A stretch of DNA of 64,000 nucleotides from Collimonas humicola (GTDB lineage: Bacteria > Pseudomonadota > Gammaproteobacteria > Burkholderiales > Burkholderiaceae_D). The translations under genes and the position numbers were made by a program. This document shows, in pieces, positions 54,171 to 63,015 of the stretch; the first letter of the stretch is position 1, and each line of letters starts with the position of its first letter. The notes beneath the pieces were generated by a model. It was not told the DNA's origin. It did no database searches and saw only the letters and a list, made by a program, of their open reading frames with translations. The stretch lies in contig NZ_JAGQEE010000013.1 of assembly GCF_018304945.1 (NCBI RefSeq), positions 16,735-80,734 on the forward strand, read 5' to 3'.

Positions 54171-54186
54171 TTGGGATTTTTCCCAA
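54171..54186. promoter_or_regulatory. RcsAB-box-like palindrome upstream of the pore-forming toxin
   Basis: TTGGGATTTTTCCCAA has the TTGGGA and TCCCAA arms with the same 4-bp spacing as the other boxes; only the centre differs. It lies 222 bp before the toxin ATG. Confidence 0.6.
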
Positions 54187-54407
54187 TCGCACGTCGCATT
54201 AATAATGTGATGATGAACCATCAGGACAAGTGAGCGAAGTGTGAAATTTAGTTGGTTGATCGTTAAAAACGACAGAGCGAACTCTCTCGGCACCGCTCAA
54301 TAAACTGAGTTGGAAATGCTCGCGGCACGACAATAACCCGTGATCAACGTTAATGTAAATCGATGGCCTGAGATGCAGGAACAAACCTTCCAGACAGGAG
54401 AGAAAAT

Positions 54408-56369
54408 ATGTCAGACGAAAATCAAAAGGCATCACGCTATGCTGGCGCCATGTTATTGACCCTCAGCGGCGTTGTTTTCGTGCCTGTAGCAAGTGCCCAC
54501 CCATTACAGACTGCCGCAATTCCCAGCGGGGAAGCGCAAAATTACCAGATTCGATCGATTATCAGTTTCGCTGCTTCAAGCGATATAATCGGTCCAAAGC
54601 TAGCGCAATCATGGTCCTCGTCTGTTTTCCAGGGGGAGTCGCTAGACGCGAATACCTTGGCTAGCACCTTTGGCGGCCGCCACAATACGGCGCTAACCTA
54701 TTTGGACGGAAATGTCGTGCTTTCAAGCGCCAATACATTGAAGAAGGCAAAGATTCTGCTCGATGTCGGCGTACCTCTCTTAATTAAACTCAATCCCAAC
54801 CAACCTGAGGCGGGAAAGAAAATTGCTGCTGTATTTGGAGTTTCAATACATTCAGGCTATATGTTACTTAATAAGGACGGCCCAGCAAAGTTGACCGTAT
54901 TTAATTTAAAGGCGCAGGACCAGACGGAAATCCCCAGCGGACTAGTGCCAGCGCTAGGTTCAATGAAACAAAAGAATGACCAGCTCCCCCAAAGAATGAG
55001 CAAATTGATGACGAAAGAGGAGCCAATCGGCATTCCCAAGATCACGCTGAATTTGAATTCCGCCGACGCAACCGGCCAGGTGGTTTCAATAGTCAATCTC
55101 GATTTGATCAGAAGCAGCTCCCGGAGCCTCGACAAGAAATTTGTCGTCATAAAGGCTACGCCAACGATCAGATCGACGCGCAATGGTGTTGTGATAGGCT
55201 CCGCGCCCAGCAATAATCTCTGGGGAGCATACTTGCCTCACCGATATAGCATTTTTCATGAACTAACCGGAGCCGCGCTTACTCCGACGCTTGTCAGCTC
55301 CGATCCTCCGAGCGATTCTCGCACCGAATTTACCTATACTGAGACCAAGACACAAGGGTTCTCAATCGGCGGTTCATTTGGTGCAGAAGGAGGTGGGGAG
55401 CACACCGACAAATGGAAATATATTGCCAAAACCCCTTTTAATGTCAATGCAGGAATCTCCTACACCAACACCAAGACATTGACTAATGTTTTCAAAGATT
55501 ATTCATTGCTGGCAGCCCCCGCCATTGGCAAAGTCAGGTGGGAAATGCTCATCGATCCCAAACTTAAATATGTACTGGTGGAGCGCGAGACAGCAGGACT
55601 TCCTATCTTGAATGAAAACCGAATGACGCCGATGATGAGATCGGCTTCTCTCGAAACCTATTCGACATGGGAGTTGCCTGGGAACTATGATGGAATGGCC
55701 ACGCTGAAAATAGGCGGCGGTTACGTTCTCGACCGACGTGAGTGGTGGTACGAACGGTCAGATATAAAACGCAGATATGTGACGGATAATTTCGACACAC
55801 TAACCGATTTCGTGCTGGATTTCGGCAGCCCTTATCTTACGCGCGAGATGACGGTCCTTATTCGCTCAGCCGATGGCAACGGCAAGTGCGTCGTTGATCA
55901 ATCGGGCCAGGCTAAACTGGAAATCTGTAGTCCAGTAAATAAAAATCAGCTCTGGGGTCTGGACGCCGAAAGCCGATATGTCAATCGACTAAGCGGTATG
56001 TGTCTTGCCGTGGACGTTCAGTCGGGAGCATTGAAGACGACTGCATGCGCTATCGATAATACGCAACAATGGGACTGGCGAGCTGATCGCATACATTCTC
56101 GTTTCGATCGCGATTGGCGGCTCTATTCAAGCGCCGATGCGCTTAAGGTAATTCCCAATACTTCAATGCTATTTGAAGACATTCCACTAAATTCTTTCAA
56201 CAGGCTCAATATTCCGTGGGCAAGCTATCCAGGCGCACCATCCACAAATGATGTTATGCCAAATCTGAACGGGCCGTCGCCGCAAATCAGTCCTGATTGG
56301 GTTAATAGGTATCATGCAGTGGATGCTCGTCAAAGGTGGAATATAGAAATATTGCGTGACGGTATTTGA
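54408..56369 (+). CDS. Leukocidin/cytolysin-family pore-forming toxin with ricin-type lectin module
   Basis: The 653-aa protein has a signal peptide (MLLTLSGVVFVPVASA then HP), a 200-residue pre-domain, and a leukocidin/VCC-like cytolysin core (TKTQGFSIGGSFGAEGGGEH with the Gly/Ser-rich stem, KTPFNVNAGISYTNTKTL, then RREWWYERSDIKRR near the rim). Residues about 490-570 have a beta-trefoil-like lectin pattern (SGMCLAVDVQSGALKTTAC, QQWDW). Vibrio cholerae cytolysin has the same order. Secreted monomers would bind glycans and form beta-barrel pores in host membranes. The ribosome site is GGAGAGAAAAT. A strong terminator follows the gene, and a RcsAB-like box lies upstream. Confidence 0.8.
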   Translation: MSDENQKASRYAGAMLLTLSGVVFVPVASAHPLQTAAIPSGEAQNYQIRSIISFAASSDIIGPKLAQSWSSSVFQGESLDANTLASTFGGRHNTALTYLDGNVVLSSANTLKKAKILLDVGVPLLIKLNPNQPEAGKKIAAVFGVSIHSGYMLLNKDGPAKLTVFNLKAQDQTEIPSGLVPALGSMKQKNDQLPQRMSKLMTKEEPIGIPKITLNLNSADATGQVVSIVNLDLIRSSSRSLDKKFVVIKATPTIRSTRNGVVIGSAPSNNLWGAYLPHRYSIFHELTGAALTPTLVSSDPPSDSRTEFTYTETKTQGFSIGGSFGAEGGGEHTDKWKYIAKTPFNVNAGISYTNTKTLTNVFKDYSLLAAPAIGKVRWEMLIDPKLKYVLVERETAGLPILNENRMTPMMRSASLETYSTWELPGNYDGMATLKIGGGYVLDRREWWYERSDIKRRYVTDNFDTLTDFVLDFGSPYLTREMTVLIRSADGNGKCVVDQSGQAKLEICSPVNKNQLWGLDAESRYVNRLSGMCLAVDVQSGALKTTACAIDNTQQWDWRADRIHSRFDRDWRLYSSADALKVIPNTSMLFEDIPLNSFNRLNIPWASYPGAPSTNDVMPNLNGPSPQISPDWVNRYHAVDARQRWNIEILRDGI

Positions 56370-56406
56370 GAACCGAACAGAATCAATAAACCGTCATAGA
56401 AACAAC

Positions 56407-56458
56407 GCCCCGCTTGATTGAATATGAATTTCACTTCCTCAAGCTGGGCTGTTTTTTT
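56407..56458 (+). terminator. Terminator of the pore-forming toxin gene
   Basis: GCCCCGCTTGA pairs with TCAAGCTGGGC (11 bp, one mismatch) around a 21-nt loop and is followed by GTTTTTTT. It lies 38 bp after the stop codon. Confidence 0.75.
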
Positions 56459-56961
56459 AAATTCCAGACAAATTTCCAGAGTAGACTTTTGGTCATTCCA
56501 GATCATACCGTGAGCCGGTAAGGTCCAAAGCATGGCAGAAATTTTGTCGGCGAGCGGCCATGGAGAATCCTGCAGCTAATCGTGAAAATCCCCTACATTG
56601 AACATCGACATTAGCCAAAATCCTGTGCTTACTTCGTATGTTGTGTTGGTGCTGATTGAATCTTGACCCAGCGGGAGCGCCTTGTGAAGGAATTGGCGTC
56701 ACTAGTCGATATTACTTCAAATTTCAAGCTGTTATTTTTAACAGCTATCAATTCCTGCATGAGGTGTTAATTTGAAGAACATATCAGGCTGCACATGTCG
56801 CATATTCACGGGTGTTTCATCTGGGTATATATGCGTTCTGTTGCACAGTCAAGCCTGCCCTTCTCGTCACTCAGGGGGAGGCACTGACGATATCCCACAC
56901 TGATATCGGTGAATCGTCTCGACCGCAAAAGAGAAGATGCTGCCCTACTTAGGAGCAGATT
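56459..56961. other. Non-coding stretch after the toxin gene
   Basis: About 500 bp with no convincing gene; the piece around 56640-56670 (TGATTGAATCTTGACCCAGC) resembles a stretch near 38550 in an IS3 remnant and may be IS debris. Confidence 0.4.
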
Positions 56962-57243
56962 ATGTCAGGTCCTCACGCCGGTTCTCGTCCCCGTCCGTCC
57001 CGCTCATCCATGCGTCTTCCTCCAGGTGTCCGTTCGGCCGGCCTCCCCCCTTGTGCCAGCATCCTTGATCTGCCTGCGCTTAAGGTGGCGGACGTCGTCG
57101 TCGATGAGTGGGATGACACTGGCTTGAAGGAGAGCATCCTAAAGACGGCGGCAACGCAGGCCAATTTGCCGGTCAGAACCTGTCCTGATTTGGAGGTTGT
57201 ATTGCTTTCGAGTCGGACGAAATATGCGGGGCTTGCGTGTTGA
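56962..57243 (+). CDS. Hypothetical protein
   Basis: A 93-residue product starts at ATG 56962 behind TAGGAGCAGATT. The first 30 residues are rich in Pro, Ser and Arg; the rest (ILDLPALKVADVVVDEWDDT) looks folded. No family is recognised. The frame ends in TGA six bases before a second small gene, so the two may be cotranscribed or pieces of one damaged gene. Confidence 0.4.
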   Translation: MSGPHAGSRPRPSRSSMRLPPGVRSAGLPPCASILDLPALKVADVVVDEWDDTGLKESILKTAATQANLPVRTCPDLEVVLLSSRTKYAGLAC

Positions 57244-57248
57244 CGGAG

Positions 57249-57413
57249 ATGGCGCAACCGCCCAAGTGCAAGCTTGACGATGCGCGGCGCCTGATTGCTC
57301 GCCTCTTCGGTTTCTATCTGTACCAGGCCGTATCCAACATTCAGTCATCTATTGCCTTCACTCGTCGATCCGAATACGTAGTGGAAAAGGCAATTGATGA
57401 ATCCGAACTTTAG
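57249..57413 (+). CDS. Hypothetical small protein
   Basis: A 54-codon frame begins MAQPPKCKLDDARRLIARLF and ends in an amphipathic helix. It lies between the preceding hypothetical gene and the antitoxin-like gene. No family is recognised. Confidence 0.35.
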   Translation: MAQPPKCKLDDARRLIARLFGFYLYQAVSNIQSSIAFTRRSEYVVEKAIDESEL

Positions 57414-57450
57414 TTGACAACCATAAATTCTCAAAATATCAAGATGCGCC

Positions 57451-57864
57451 ATGCCAAATATTTCGTTTTCGCCAGAAATTCTTAACGATTTTGACGGCCT
57501 CATCGATTATCTACGCGATCCTATGCAAGGGATGCTGGCGCTTTCTCCCAAGCGGTTTGCGGATGTGTTGGGGATCAATCTACAGACCTTGGCTGTGCAG
57601 GCACACGTGCATCGCAATACAGTCAGCAGATCACCGAGGTCGGAGAGCGTGCAGCGCTTTTTACGCGAAGCGCTGCGTATTCTGCGCGCGGCCTTCGATC
57701 ATTGCGGCGACATTCAGCAGACTATATTTTGGTACCGCAACGCGCCACTAGCAGACTTCCAATATCGTACGGCCGAACAATTGTTGGTAGACGGCTATAG
57801 TCAGGATGTAGTGGATTACATCGAGCGAATTGAGCTGAATAGGGCGGACATGTGCTTATATTAG
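57451..57864 (+). CDS. MbcA/ParS/Xre-type antitoxin
   Basis: The 137-aa protein has a helix-turn-helix-like region (RFADVLGINLQTLAVQAHVH, NTVSR) and the DUF2384 toxin-binding domain at the C-terminus (FWYRNAPLADFQYRTAEQLL, DGYSQDVVDYIER). Such antitoxins normally precede a RES-domain toxin. Here the gene is followed after 4 bp by a 13-G run and an IS3 element, and no RES toxin is visible, so it is an orphan or its toxin was displaced. Confidence 0.8.
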   Translation: MPNISFSPEILNDFDGLIDYLRDPMQGMLALSPKRFADVLGINLQTLAVQAHVHRNTVSRSPRSESVQRFLREALRILRAAFDHCGDIQQTIFWYRNAPLADFQYRTAEQLLVDGYSQDVVDYIERIELNRADMCLY

Positions 57865-57868
57865 AAAC

Positions 57869-57881
57869 GGGGGGGGGGGGG
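57869..57881. repeat. Run of 13 G between antitoxin gene and IS3 element
   Basis: The tract starts 5 bases after the antitoxin stop codon and ends 2 bases before the IS3 end. It could be a slippage site or an assembly problem at the element boundary. Confidence 0.7.
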
Positions 57882-57883
57882 CG

Positions 57884-59467
57884 TAAAACTTGGACTGATT
57901 TATGCCGTAAATCCGAGGCTTTTTCGGTATTCGAGGGGACTGCGAGAATCCAGGGAGATTTTAATCCACTTTTCGTTGTACCAGCGGATGTAGGAGTCGA
58001 GCACCTGAATGAATTGTTCAATGGTCGTGGTCTGCCAGTCTCGAAGATAGAACATCTCCGTTTTCAGTCTTCCGAAGAAGCCTTCACATGCCGCATTGTC
58101 AGGCGAGCACCCTTTGCGCGACATGGAGCGAACCAACTTCGCATTTCCGATCCGCGATAGCCACCCTGGCCAGCGATAGTGGGCGCCGCGATCAGAGTGG
58201 ACGATGGGTCGCTCATTGCTATTGGCTACAGTATCGACGGCTGCATCCAACATCGTGTTAACAAGCTCTGCGTCCGGGCGCGTGCCGATTGACCAACTGA
58301 TGACCAGACCGTCGAAACAATCGATCATCGGCGATAGATACACCTTGCCGGCCGGGATTTGGAATTCTGTGATGTCAGTGAGCCACTTTTCGTTCGGGGT
58401 TGCAGCCTGGAAATCGCGATTGATCAGATTCTCTGGCGCCGGACTGATTTCTCCCAGGTAGGAACCGTACCGACGCCGCTTCGGCGTGGCGACGATCAGG
58501 CGCTCTTGCTTCATCAAACGCTGCACAATCTTCTCTGAGATGAAGACGTGCTGCCTGCTCAGCGCCGCCTGTATCCGACGATAACCGTAGCAACGGTAAT
58601 TGAACTCGAAGATCTCGGCGATAGTGCGACGCACACCAATATACTTATCCGCAACCTGTAACCGAGCCCGATGATAAAAGTAGGAACTGCGCGCCAGGTC
58701 TAGCTTGGCAAGAAGCTCTGGTAGCGCATAAGTCTCTCTAAGGGCATCAATCAGCATCGTCTTCTCTCGGTTGCTCAGAAGGTGCGGATCGACGCCTAGG
58801 TCTTTTTTTATGATTTCATTGGCCTTCTTTAAGAGGTCGTGTTCTAGCTGCAATTGACGAATGTCGCGCCGAAGCGATTCAAGCTGCCGCTCCAGTTCCG
58901 CACGCTCAGGTTCTGGCGGCAAGTCGTTTGGGCGTTTCATGGATGCAGGGGGCTCACGGCCAAGTAGTTGATTCTTCCATTTGTACAACGTCGTCCTGTC
59001 CACGTCCAGCTTTTGCGCAACTGTTTGCGCACTTTCTTGCCGTGTGCACAGCTCAATGATCGCCCCCTGTTTAAACGCTCGGGTGTGTAATAGCCCCACA
59101 GCTTTGCCAACAACGCGCTTTCTTGTTTCTGGGTACAGTTCTTGAACCCAGGCGCTCAGCGTCCCTCGCCCAGGATAGCCCAATACCTTGACCGTAGCGG
59201 CGACGCAGCGATCATGGTTCAGGTAATGCTCGACTGCCACCTTCTTCTGCTCGACCGAGTATTTCGGCTTTGAGCGCGCGTAGCCCGCAGGCAAATCGCA
59301 ACATCGTTCGGATTCCCGATACCAGCCCTTGAGAGCATTCTTTGTCGGATAACCCAATTGGTGGATGGTCGCAGCGACGCGCTTCCCAAGTTTGATATAG
59401 AGTCTAACCGCTCGAATGCGGTCTTCGTATGAATACATGAACTACCTCCAAGTAGTCCAAGTTTTTA
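57884..59467 (-). mobile_element. IS3-family element inserted next to an IS66 copy
   Basis: Ends TAAAACTTGGACT (57884-57896) and AGTCCAAGTTTTTA (59454-59467) are inverted repeats. The 1.58-kb element contains one long transposase frame on the minus strand. It interrupts an IS66 copy on its right. Confidence 0.75.
57900..59438 (-). CDS. IS3-family transposase, single 512-aa frame
   Basis: The N-terminal half has two helix-turn-helix units (RAVRLYIKLGKRVAATIHQL and KKVAVEHYLNHDRCVAATVK), a third HTH near 135-155 and a coiled coil (RAELERQLESLRRDIRQLQL). The C-terminal half is an integrase core with WLTDITEFQIP (first Asp), HSDRGAHYRW (second Asp) and CEGFFGRLKTE (Glu). IS3 transposases normally need a frameshift between OrfA and OrfB; here both are in one frame. 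All catalytic residues are present, so it may be active. Confidence 0.88.
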   Translation of the reverse strand: MYSYEDRIRAVRLYIKLGKRVAATIHQLGYPTKNALKGWYRESERCCDLPAGYARSKPKYSVEQKKVAVEHYLNHDRCVAATVKVLGYPGRGTLSAWVQELYPETRKRVVGKAVGLLHTRAFKQGAIIELCTRQESAQTVAQKLDVDRTTLYKWKNQLLGREPPASMKRPNDLPPEPERAELERQLESLRRDIRQLQLEHDLLKKANEIIKKDLGVDPHLLSNREKTMLIDALRETYALPELLAKLDLARSSYFYHRARLQVADKYIGVRRTIAEIFEFNYRCYGYRRIQAALSRQHVFISEKIVQRLMKQERLIVATPKRRRYGSYLGEISPAPENLINRDFQAATPNEKWLTDITEFQIPAGKVYLSPMIDCFDGLVISWSIGTRPDAELVNTMLDAAVDTVANSNERPIVHSDRGAHYRWPGWLSRIGNAKLVRSMSRKGCSPDNAACEGFFGRLKTEMFYLRDWQTTTIEQFIQVLDSYIRWYNEKWIKISLDSRSPLEYRKSLGFTA

Positions 59468-59613
59468 TCCGCATCCCCGAGAAAGACATGTCCTGAGAAT
59501 GGGTCGTCGGCAAGCGCCGTTTGTACCTTTCCAGCCAAGCCATTAAAACCGGCCCGCATATCAGTGACACCCGCCTCAATCCAAATACGAGTGCCCGCCG
59601 GCAGGCCCATCAT
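59404..59613 (-). pseudogene. IS66 TnpB (Orf2), truncated by the IS3 element
   Basis: MMGLPAGTRIWIEAGVTDMR then GFNGLAGKVQTALADDPFSG is the start of IS66 Orf2. After GHVF the sequence changes to the IS3 boundary. The start overlaps the stop of the upstream IS66 gene. Confidence 0.75.
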
Positions 59614-60026
59614 GGGCGTAAAAGCTGTAATACCGCGCGCAGTGTCGCCACATCGGCATGCCCGTCGACGCGCACCACAGCGTCGGCAAACTTGATCTCG
59701 ATGACTCCCTGCGATTGCTCGGCCACCACTGCCGGCGAAGCTGGGCATGGCTCCTGATATGGCGCCAACACCTGCGGCGTGTCGATCATCGATACTTGCA
59801 GCAGCGCAGCATCGCGTTCTGGCTGGTCATCGAATAACTCCGCCTCATATTTCTTGCGCCATCTGAACAGCATGTTGACGTTGATCCCATGCTCCAGCGC
59901 TAGCTGTGACACCGATATACCTGGAGCGCATGCCGATCGTGCCAACCGCTTCTTGAATTCCAGTGAATAATTCGGACGCTTCTTCTTTCTGCCTATTCCC
60001 GCTTCTATAGCCAATATAGTCCCCAC
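59610..60026 (-). CDS. IS66 TnpA (Orf1)
   Basis: The 138-aa protein has the IS66 Orf1 helix-turn-helix region (YSLEFKKRLARSACAPGISV, SQLALEHGINVNMLFRWRKK) and the usual C-terminal segment GVIEIKFADAVVRVDG. It is complete, but the element lacks TnpC and most of TnpB. Confidence 0.8.
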   Translation of the reverse strand: MGTILAIEAGIGRKKKRPNYSLEFKKRLARSACAPGISVSQLALEHGINVNMLFRWRKKYEAELFDDQPERDAALLQVSMIDTPQVLAPYQEPCPASPAVVAEQSQGVIEIKFADAVVRVDGHADVATLRAVLQLLRP

Positions 60027-60416
60027 TAAATATTTAGTGGGAACTACTGTCGCTTCTTTAGCTAATTACGTCCAGGCGGTGCGGACGAGATGCTTCCCCC
60101 GGGCGTTTACTGTCCATCGAAATTATCGTGGACACATGTTCACCTCCAGGCACAGCGTCAAGAATGTGGCACGGCTGGAGGCTTACCGACAAAGCGCCGC
60201 CAACCTGAATTTTTAGCCCCCTGGAAGTCGGGAGAGAGGCTTCGCTTGCGGGCGCTCTCTAATCATCTTGCAAGAGCGTGCACATTTATACAGGATTTGA
60301 ACCAGCTAACGATATGATTTGCCGAGTTAAAAATTGTCCGTGGAAACGAGTAGGCAAATCCATCTCCAGTGCTCTTCCGCCCGAGAGCATTGGGTACCAG
60401 GTGTCTTCAAAGTAGC
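60027..60416. other. Stretch without a recognisable gene
   Basis: About 390 bp between IS66 and a small secreted protein gene. It includes the presumed left end of the IS66 copy. I see no gene. Confidence 0.4.
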
Positions 60417-60821
60417 CTACTTAGGTGCCGGGCAAGGATCCCATGGCTTTACGCAAAAACGACCTGTTGGTTCGCGTATCACGGGCTTTCGGGTTGGGCA
60501 ACCAGTATTAAATAATGCACAACCTACCGTATTAGCCGCAGTGGTCAGCCCGCCACCAATTTTTTCAAGTATTGAGTTACTTTGGTGGTCAGTCCAATGC
60601 TCGTTGTATTGCACCACGGGAGCGGCCCACGTTGGTTGCGCCACGATGAGGATCATCATGCCAAAGGCTAAGCCTCTGATGGCGCGGTCTCTGCCATTTT
60701 GAAGATGGCTGGTCGTCTTTTTTGACAATGCATCAACGTCGCCAAAAAACATATCGAGTGGTTTGCGACAGACATCTGGTGATTGCTGATTTGTCGGAAT
60801 TTGAACAATAGGAGTATTCAT
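60417..60821 (-). CDS. Hypothetical secreted Cys-rich protein
   Basis: The 134-aa protein has a long polar N-terminus, then a hydrophobic segment (LAFGMMILIVAQPTWA then AP) that looks like a signal peptide with an extended n-region or an anchor. The 65-residue tail has four Cys (CALFNTGCP, GRFCVKPWDPCP) and many Pro. A good ribosome site (GAGGGGG) precedes the ATG. Family and function are not recognised. Confidence 0.55.
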   Translation of the reverse strand: MNTPIVQIPTNQQSPDVCRKPLDMFFGDVDALSKKTTSHLQNGRDRAIRGLAFGMMILIVAQPTWAAPVVQYNEHWTDHQSNSILEKIGGGLTTAANTVGCALFNTGCPTRKPVIREPTGRFCVKPWDPCPAPK

Positions 60822-60996
60822 TTACATCCCCCTCTTCAATTAGAATTCATGATATTCACGTGTGGTGTAGCTATGATTGTCTTACCCGAGCTGCGAACGT
60901 TGAATCCGGCCATGGGGGACTTGGTTACTTGCATGCAGATCGCGTTGGACCTGTGGTTATCGGCTGCAATGTATCTGCCACGACGGATTCGATATT

Positions 60997-62246
60997 TTAT
61001 AATTTTCGTTTAGCCATGATTGCCATCGAAGAGCGACAAATTGACTCCTTAAAAGCGTGCGCTGCCTCGCCGGTGACTTCGCTGGTACCTGCAATATAAC
61101 AACCGTTTTTCGCAATACTATTTACTGCGGCACTGGCACCGTTTAAGGTGCCCTGATCCACCGTTCCACCGCCTGCAGTCCAGGCGTATGGATGGAAATC
61201 CCCATTACCAACTTCACTGTTACCGACCACCGTACTGTTATCTCCAATCCCTGCGACACCTGCCCGATTACCTCCTGGTATTGGTGCGATGGCGATCGCA
61301 TCATTGCCAGTGGTTGGATCCCAGAAATACGGCTGCCCAAAATCGCCAGATGTCAGATATACCCCTGCAATTTGACCACTTGCATTCATGTCGTTGCCTA
61401 TGTTACGCACCGCGCTGCCTGCGACAGTCGCCAAGACCTGAGGCACACCTGCTGCCGACCAGTACACGGTTTTTGGATCGGACGTCGACGTAAATCGGCA
61501 ACTCCCCATAGCCTGGCCAGCCATATTCACTTCACTGACACTACAACTGGTAGCGCTTGACGGCAATGAAAACGTTGCTGCTGCATAGCCGAGCAACCCT
61601 TTAATCCATTTCACTGGCGTTGCAGTGCCTTGCCCATTTGGACAATTACCAACGACGATGGGGGACGCAGAACCGCTCGTGTCACTGACATCGGTCGGAC
61701 TACAGTTGGTGCTGGCTAGGCCTAATAATCCCACCGGTAGGGCCGTCGCTGCAGTGTTGGAGAGCCAAATCACTGGCGTTGCGGTATCGTCGACATCGAC
61801 ACTTACGCCGACACTAACCCCATTTTGATTGATTGCCATGGCCAAGGTCTTGACGCCTCCTGCAAGCGGCGGCAGTTTGATGGCAGATCCCCCGGGGGTA
61901 GTAGCCGACCAAACCACAGCTTGTGGTGCGGTATTGACATCCTGACAGGAGCCAATGATTGTGCCGCTATTGGTTATTCTGTCGGCAGAACAATCGCGAC
62001 CAGACACTAACGGCGATAGAGATTGTTCCCCCCCGGTGTGCCAGCGAAAAAGGCGACAGTGGCCCCCACAGCATTGGTGCAGGTGCCAACCTCCCTACCA
62101 CTATCGTCTATGCTACGCCCGGAACATTGTAGCCCTGAGTTAGTTCCTTCATCGACGAGCGCAGCATGCGCAGGTAAGATCCCCAGACCCAAGCTGACCG
62201 ATGCAACAAGATGCAATGCATACAGGCGATTTTTTATGGTGATCAT
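60997..62246 (-). pseudogene. HAF-type extracellular repeat protein, out of frame at a G7 tract
   Basis: The 5' part (62007-62246) encodes a signal peptide (LVASVSLGLGILPAHA then AL) and the first repeat (CSGRSIDDSGREVGTCTNAV). At the 7-G run (62028-62034) the frame ends in NNLYRR-stop. With eight G the frame continues as GGEQSLSPLVSGRDCSADRI into 336 more residues of beta repeats (e.g. INQNGVSVGVSVDVDDTATP, VNSIAKNGCYIAGTSE) to 60997. Repeats of the type GxIVGxSxxxxGxxxAFxW mark the HAF family of surface or secreted proteins. The break may be an on/off switch or a sequencing error. The ATG at 62246 has AAAGGAG. Confidence 0.7.
62028..62034. repeat. 7-bp homopolymer (C on plus strand) at the HAF-gene frameshift
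   Basis: TTCCCCCCCGG on the plus strand. One extra base would join the two frames of the HAF-repeat gene exactly. Confidence 0.8.
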
Positions 62247-62974
62247 GTACGAACTCCTTTAGTTGATCCAACAATGAACGCTATCTGCTTTATCTACTTG
62301 AAGCCGGCTAGCTATGGCGAGGATACTGTATGACCTCAGCGGGGAAATTGAAGCTGGTGTAATGAAAACATAGGATATCCACATATTGAATTCAAGAAAT
62401 ATTTCTCCGAAAAAAATATCAAGAAAAATGCGGCAGCATATTACTGCGCATATGCCACGTTTTCTGATTCCAGATCGGTTGATTTTATCTAGAGGGTATT
62501 CATAGCGTGTTATGAATGCAACCACGGTAATGGACGCAATGCTTCATCGAAAATGACGGGACTCCGTCACCAACTGCATTTAGAGATACCCGAATTGATC
62601 GCTGAGGAGATAAAGCGGAAATCATCTCAGTCAGAAAAAAAGATGGTGAAGAAATAAATCAGATGCGCTGTTCACGGACAACCACGCTGGGGCGGGTGGC
62701 TCGGTGCCAGCGCCTTTGCCGCCGCCTGCGAGGGGCTTTTTTTGTCGCACATAGCGCAAGCCTTGACGGTGGCATCGCCCCTAGGTTGTTATCAAATGTG
62801 ATGCTGAAACGGGCAATCGATGCCATGATGAACGGCCGTGTCGAGAAGGTCTCTTTTGCGACGAGATTGTGATCCCCTATGACCGGTGGTCTAACAGGCT
62901 GGGCGGAGCATGTTGATGCAACATCTCCGCGCGAGTTATGTCTATCGATGTCAAAATGGCCATCTTCGCAGTTT
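62247..62974. other. Stretch without a recognisable gene
   Basis: About 730 bp between the HAF-repeat gene and the regulator. No convincing coding frame on either strand; short Arg-rich frames at 62660-62870 look spurious. Confidence 0.4.
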
Positions 62975-62991
62975 CTTAAGATTGTCTTAAG
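62975..62991 (+). promoter_or_regulatory. PmrA-box-like direct repeat
   Basis: CTTAAG-ATTGT-CTTAAG matches the PmrA/BasR/QseB-type site (CTTAA repeated with a 5-bp spacer) exactly. It lies 24 bp before the regulator start codon, which fits autoregulation. Confidence 0.7.
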
Positions 62992-63015
62992 CGCGCCCAT
63001 GATAGGATTCGTACC

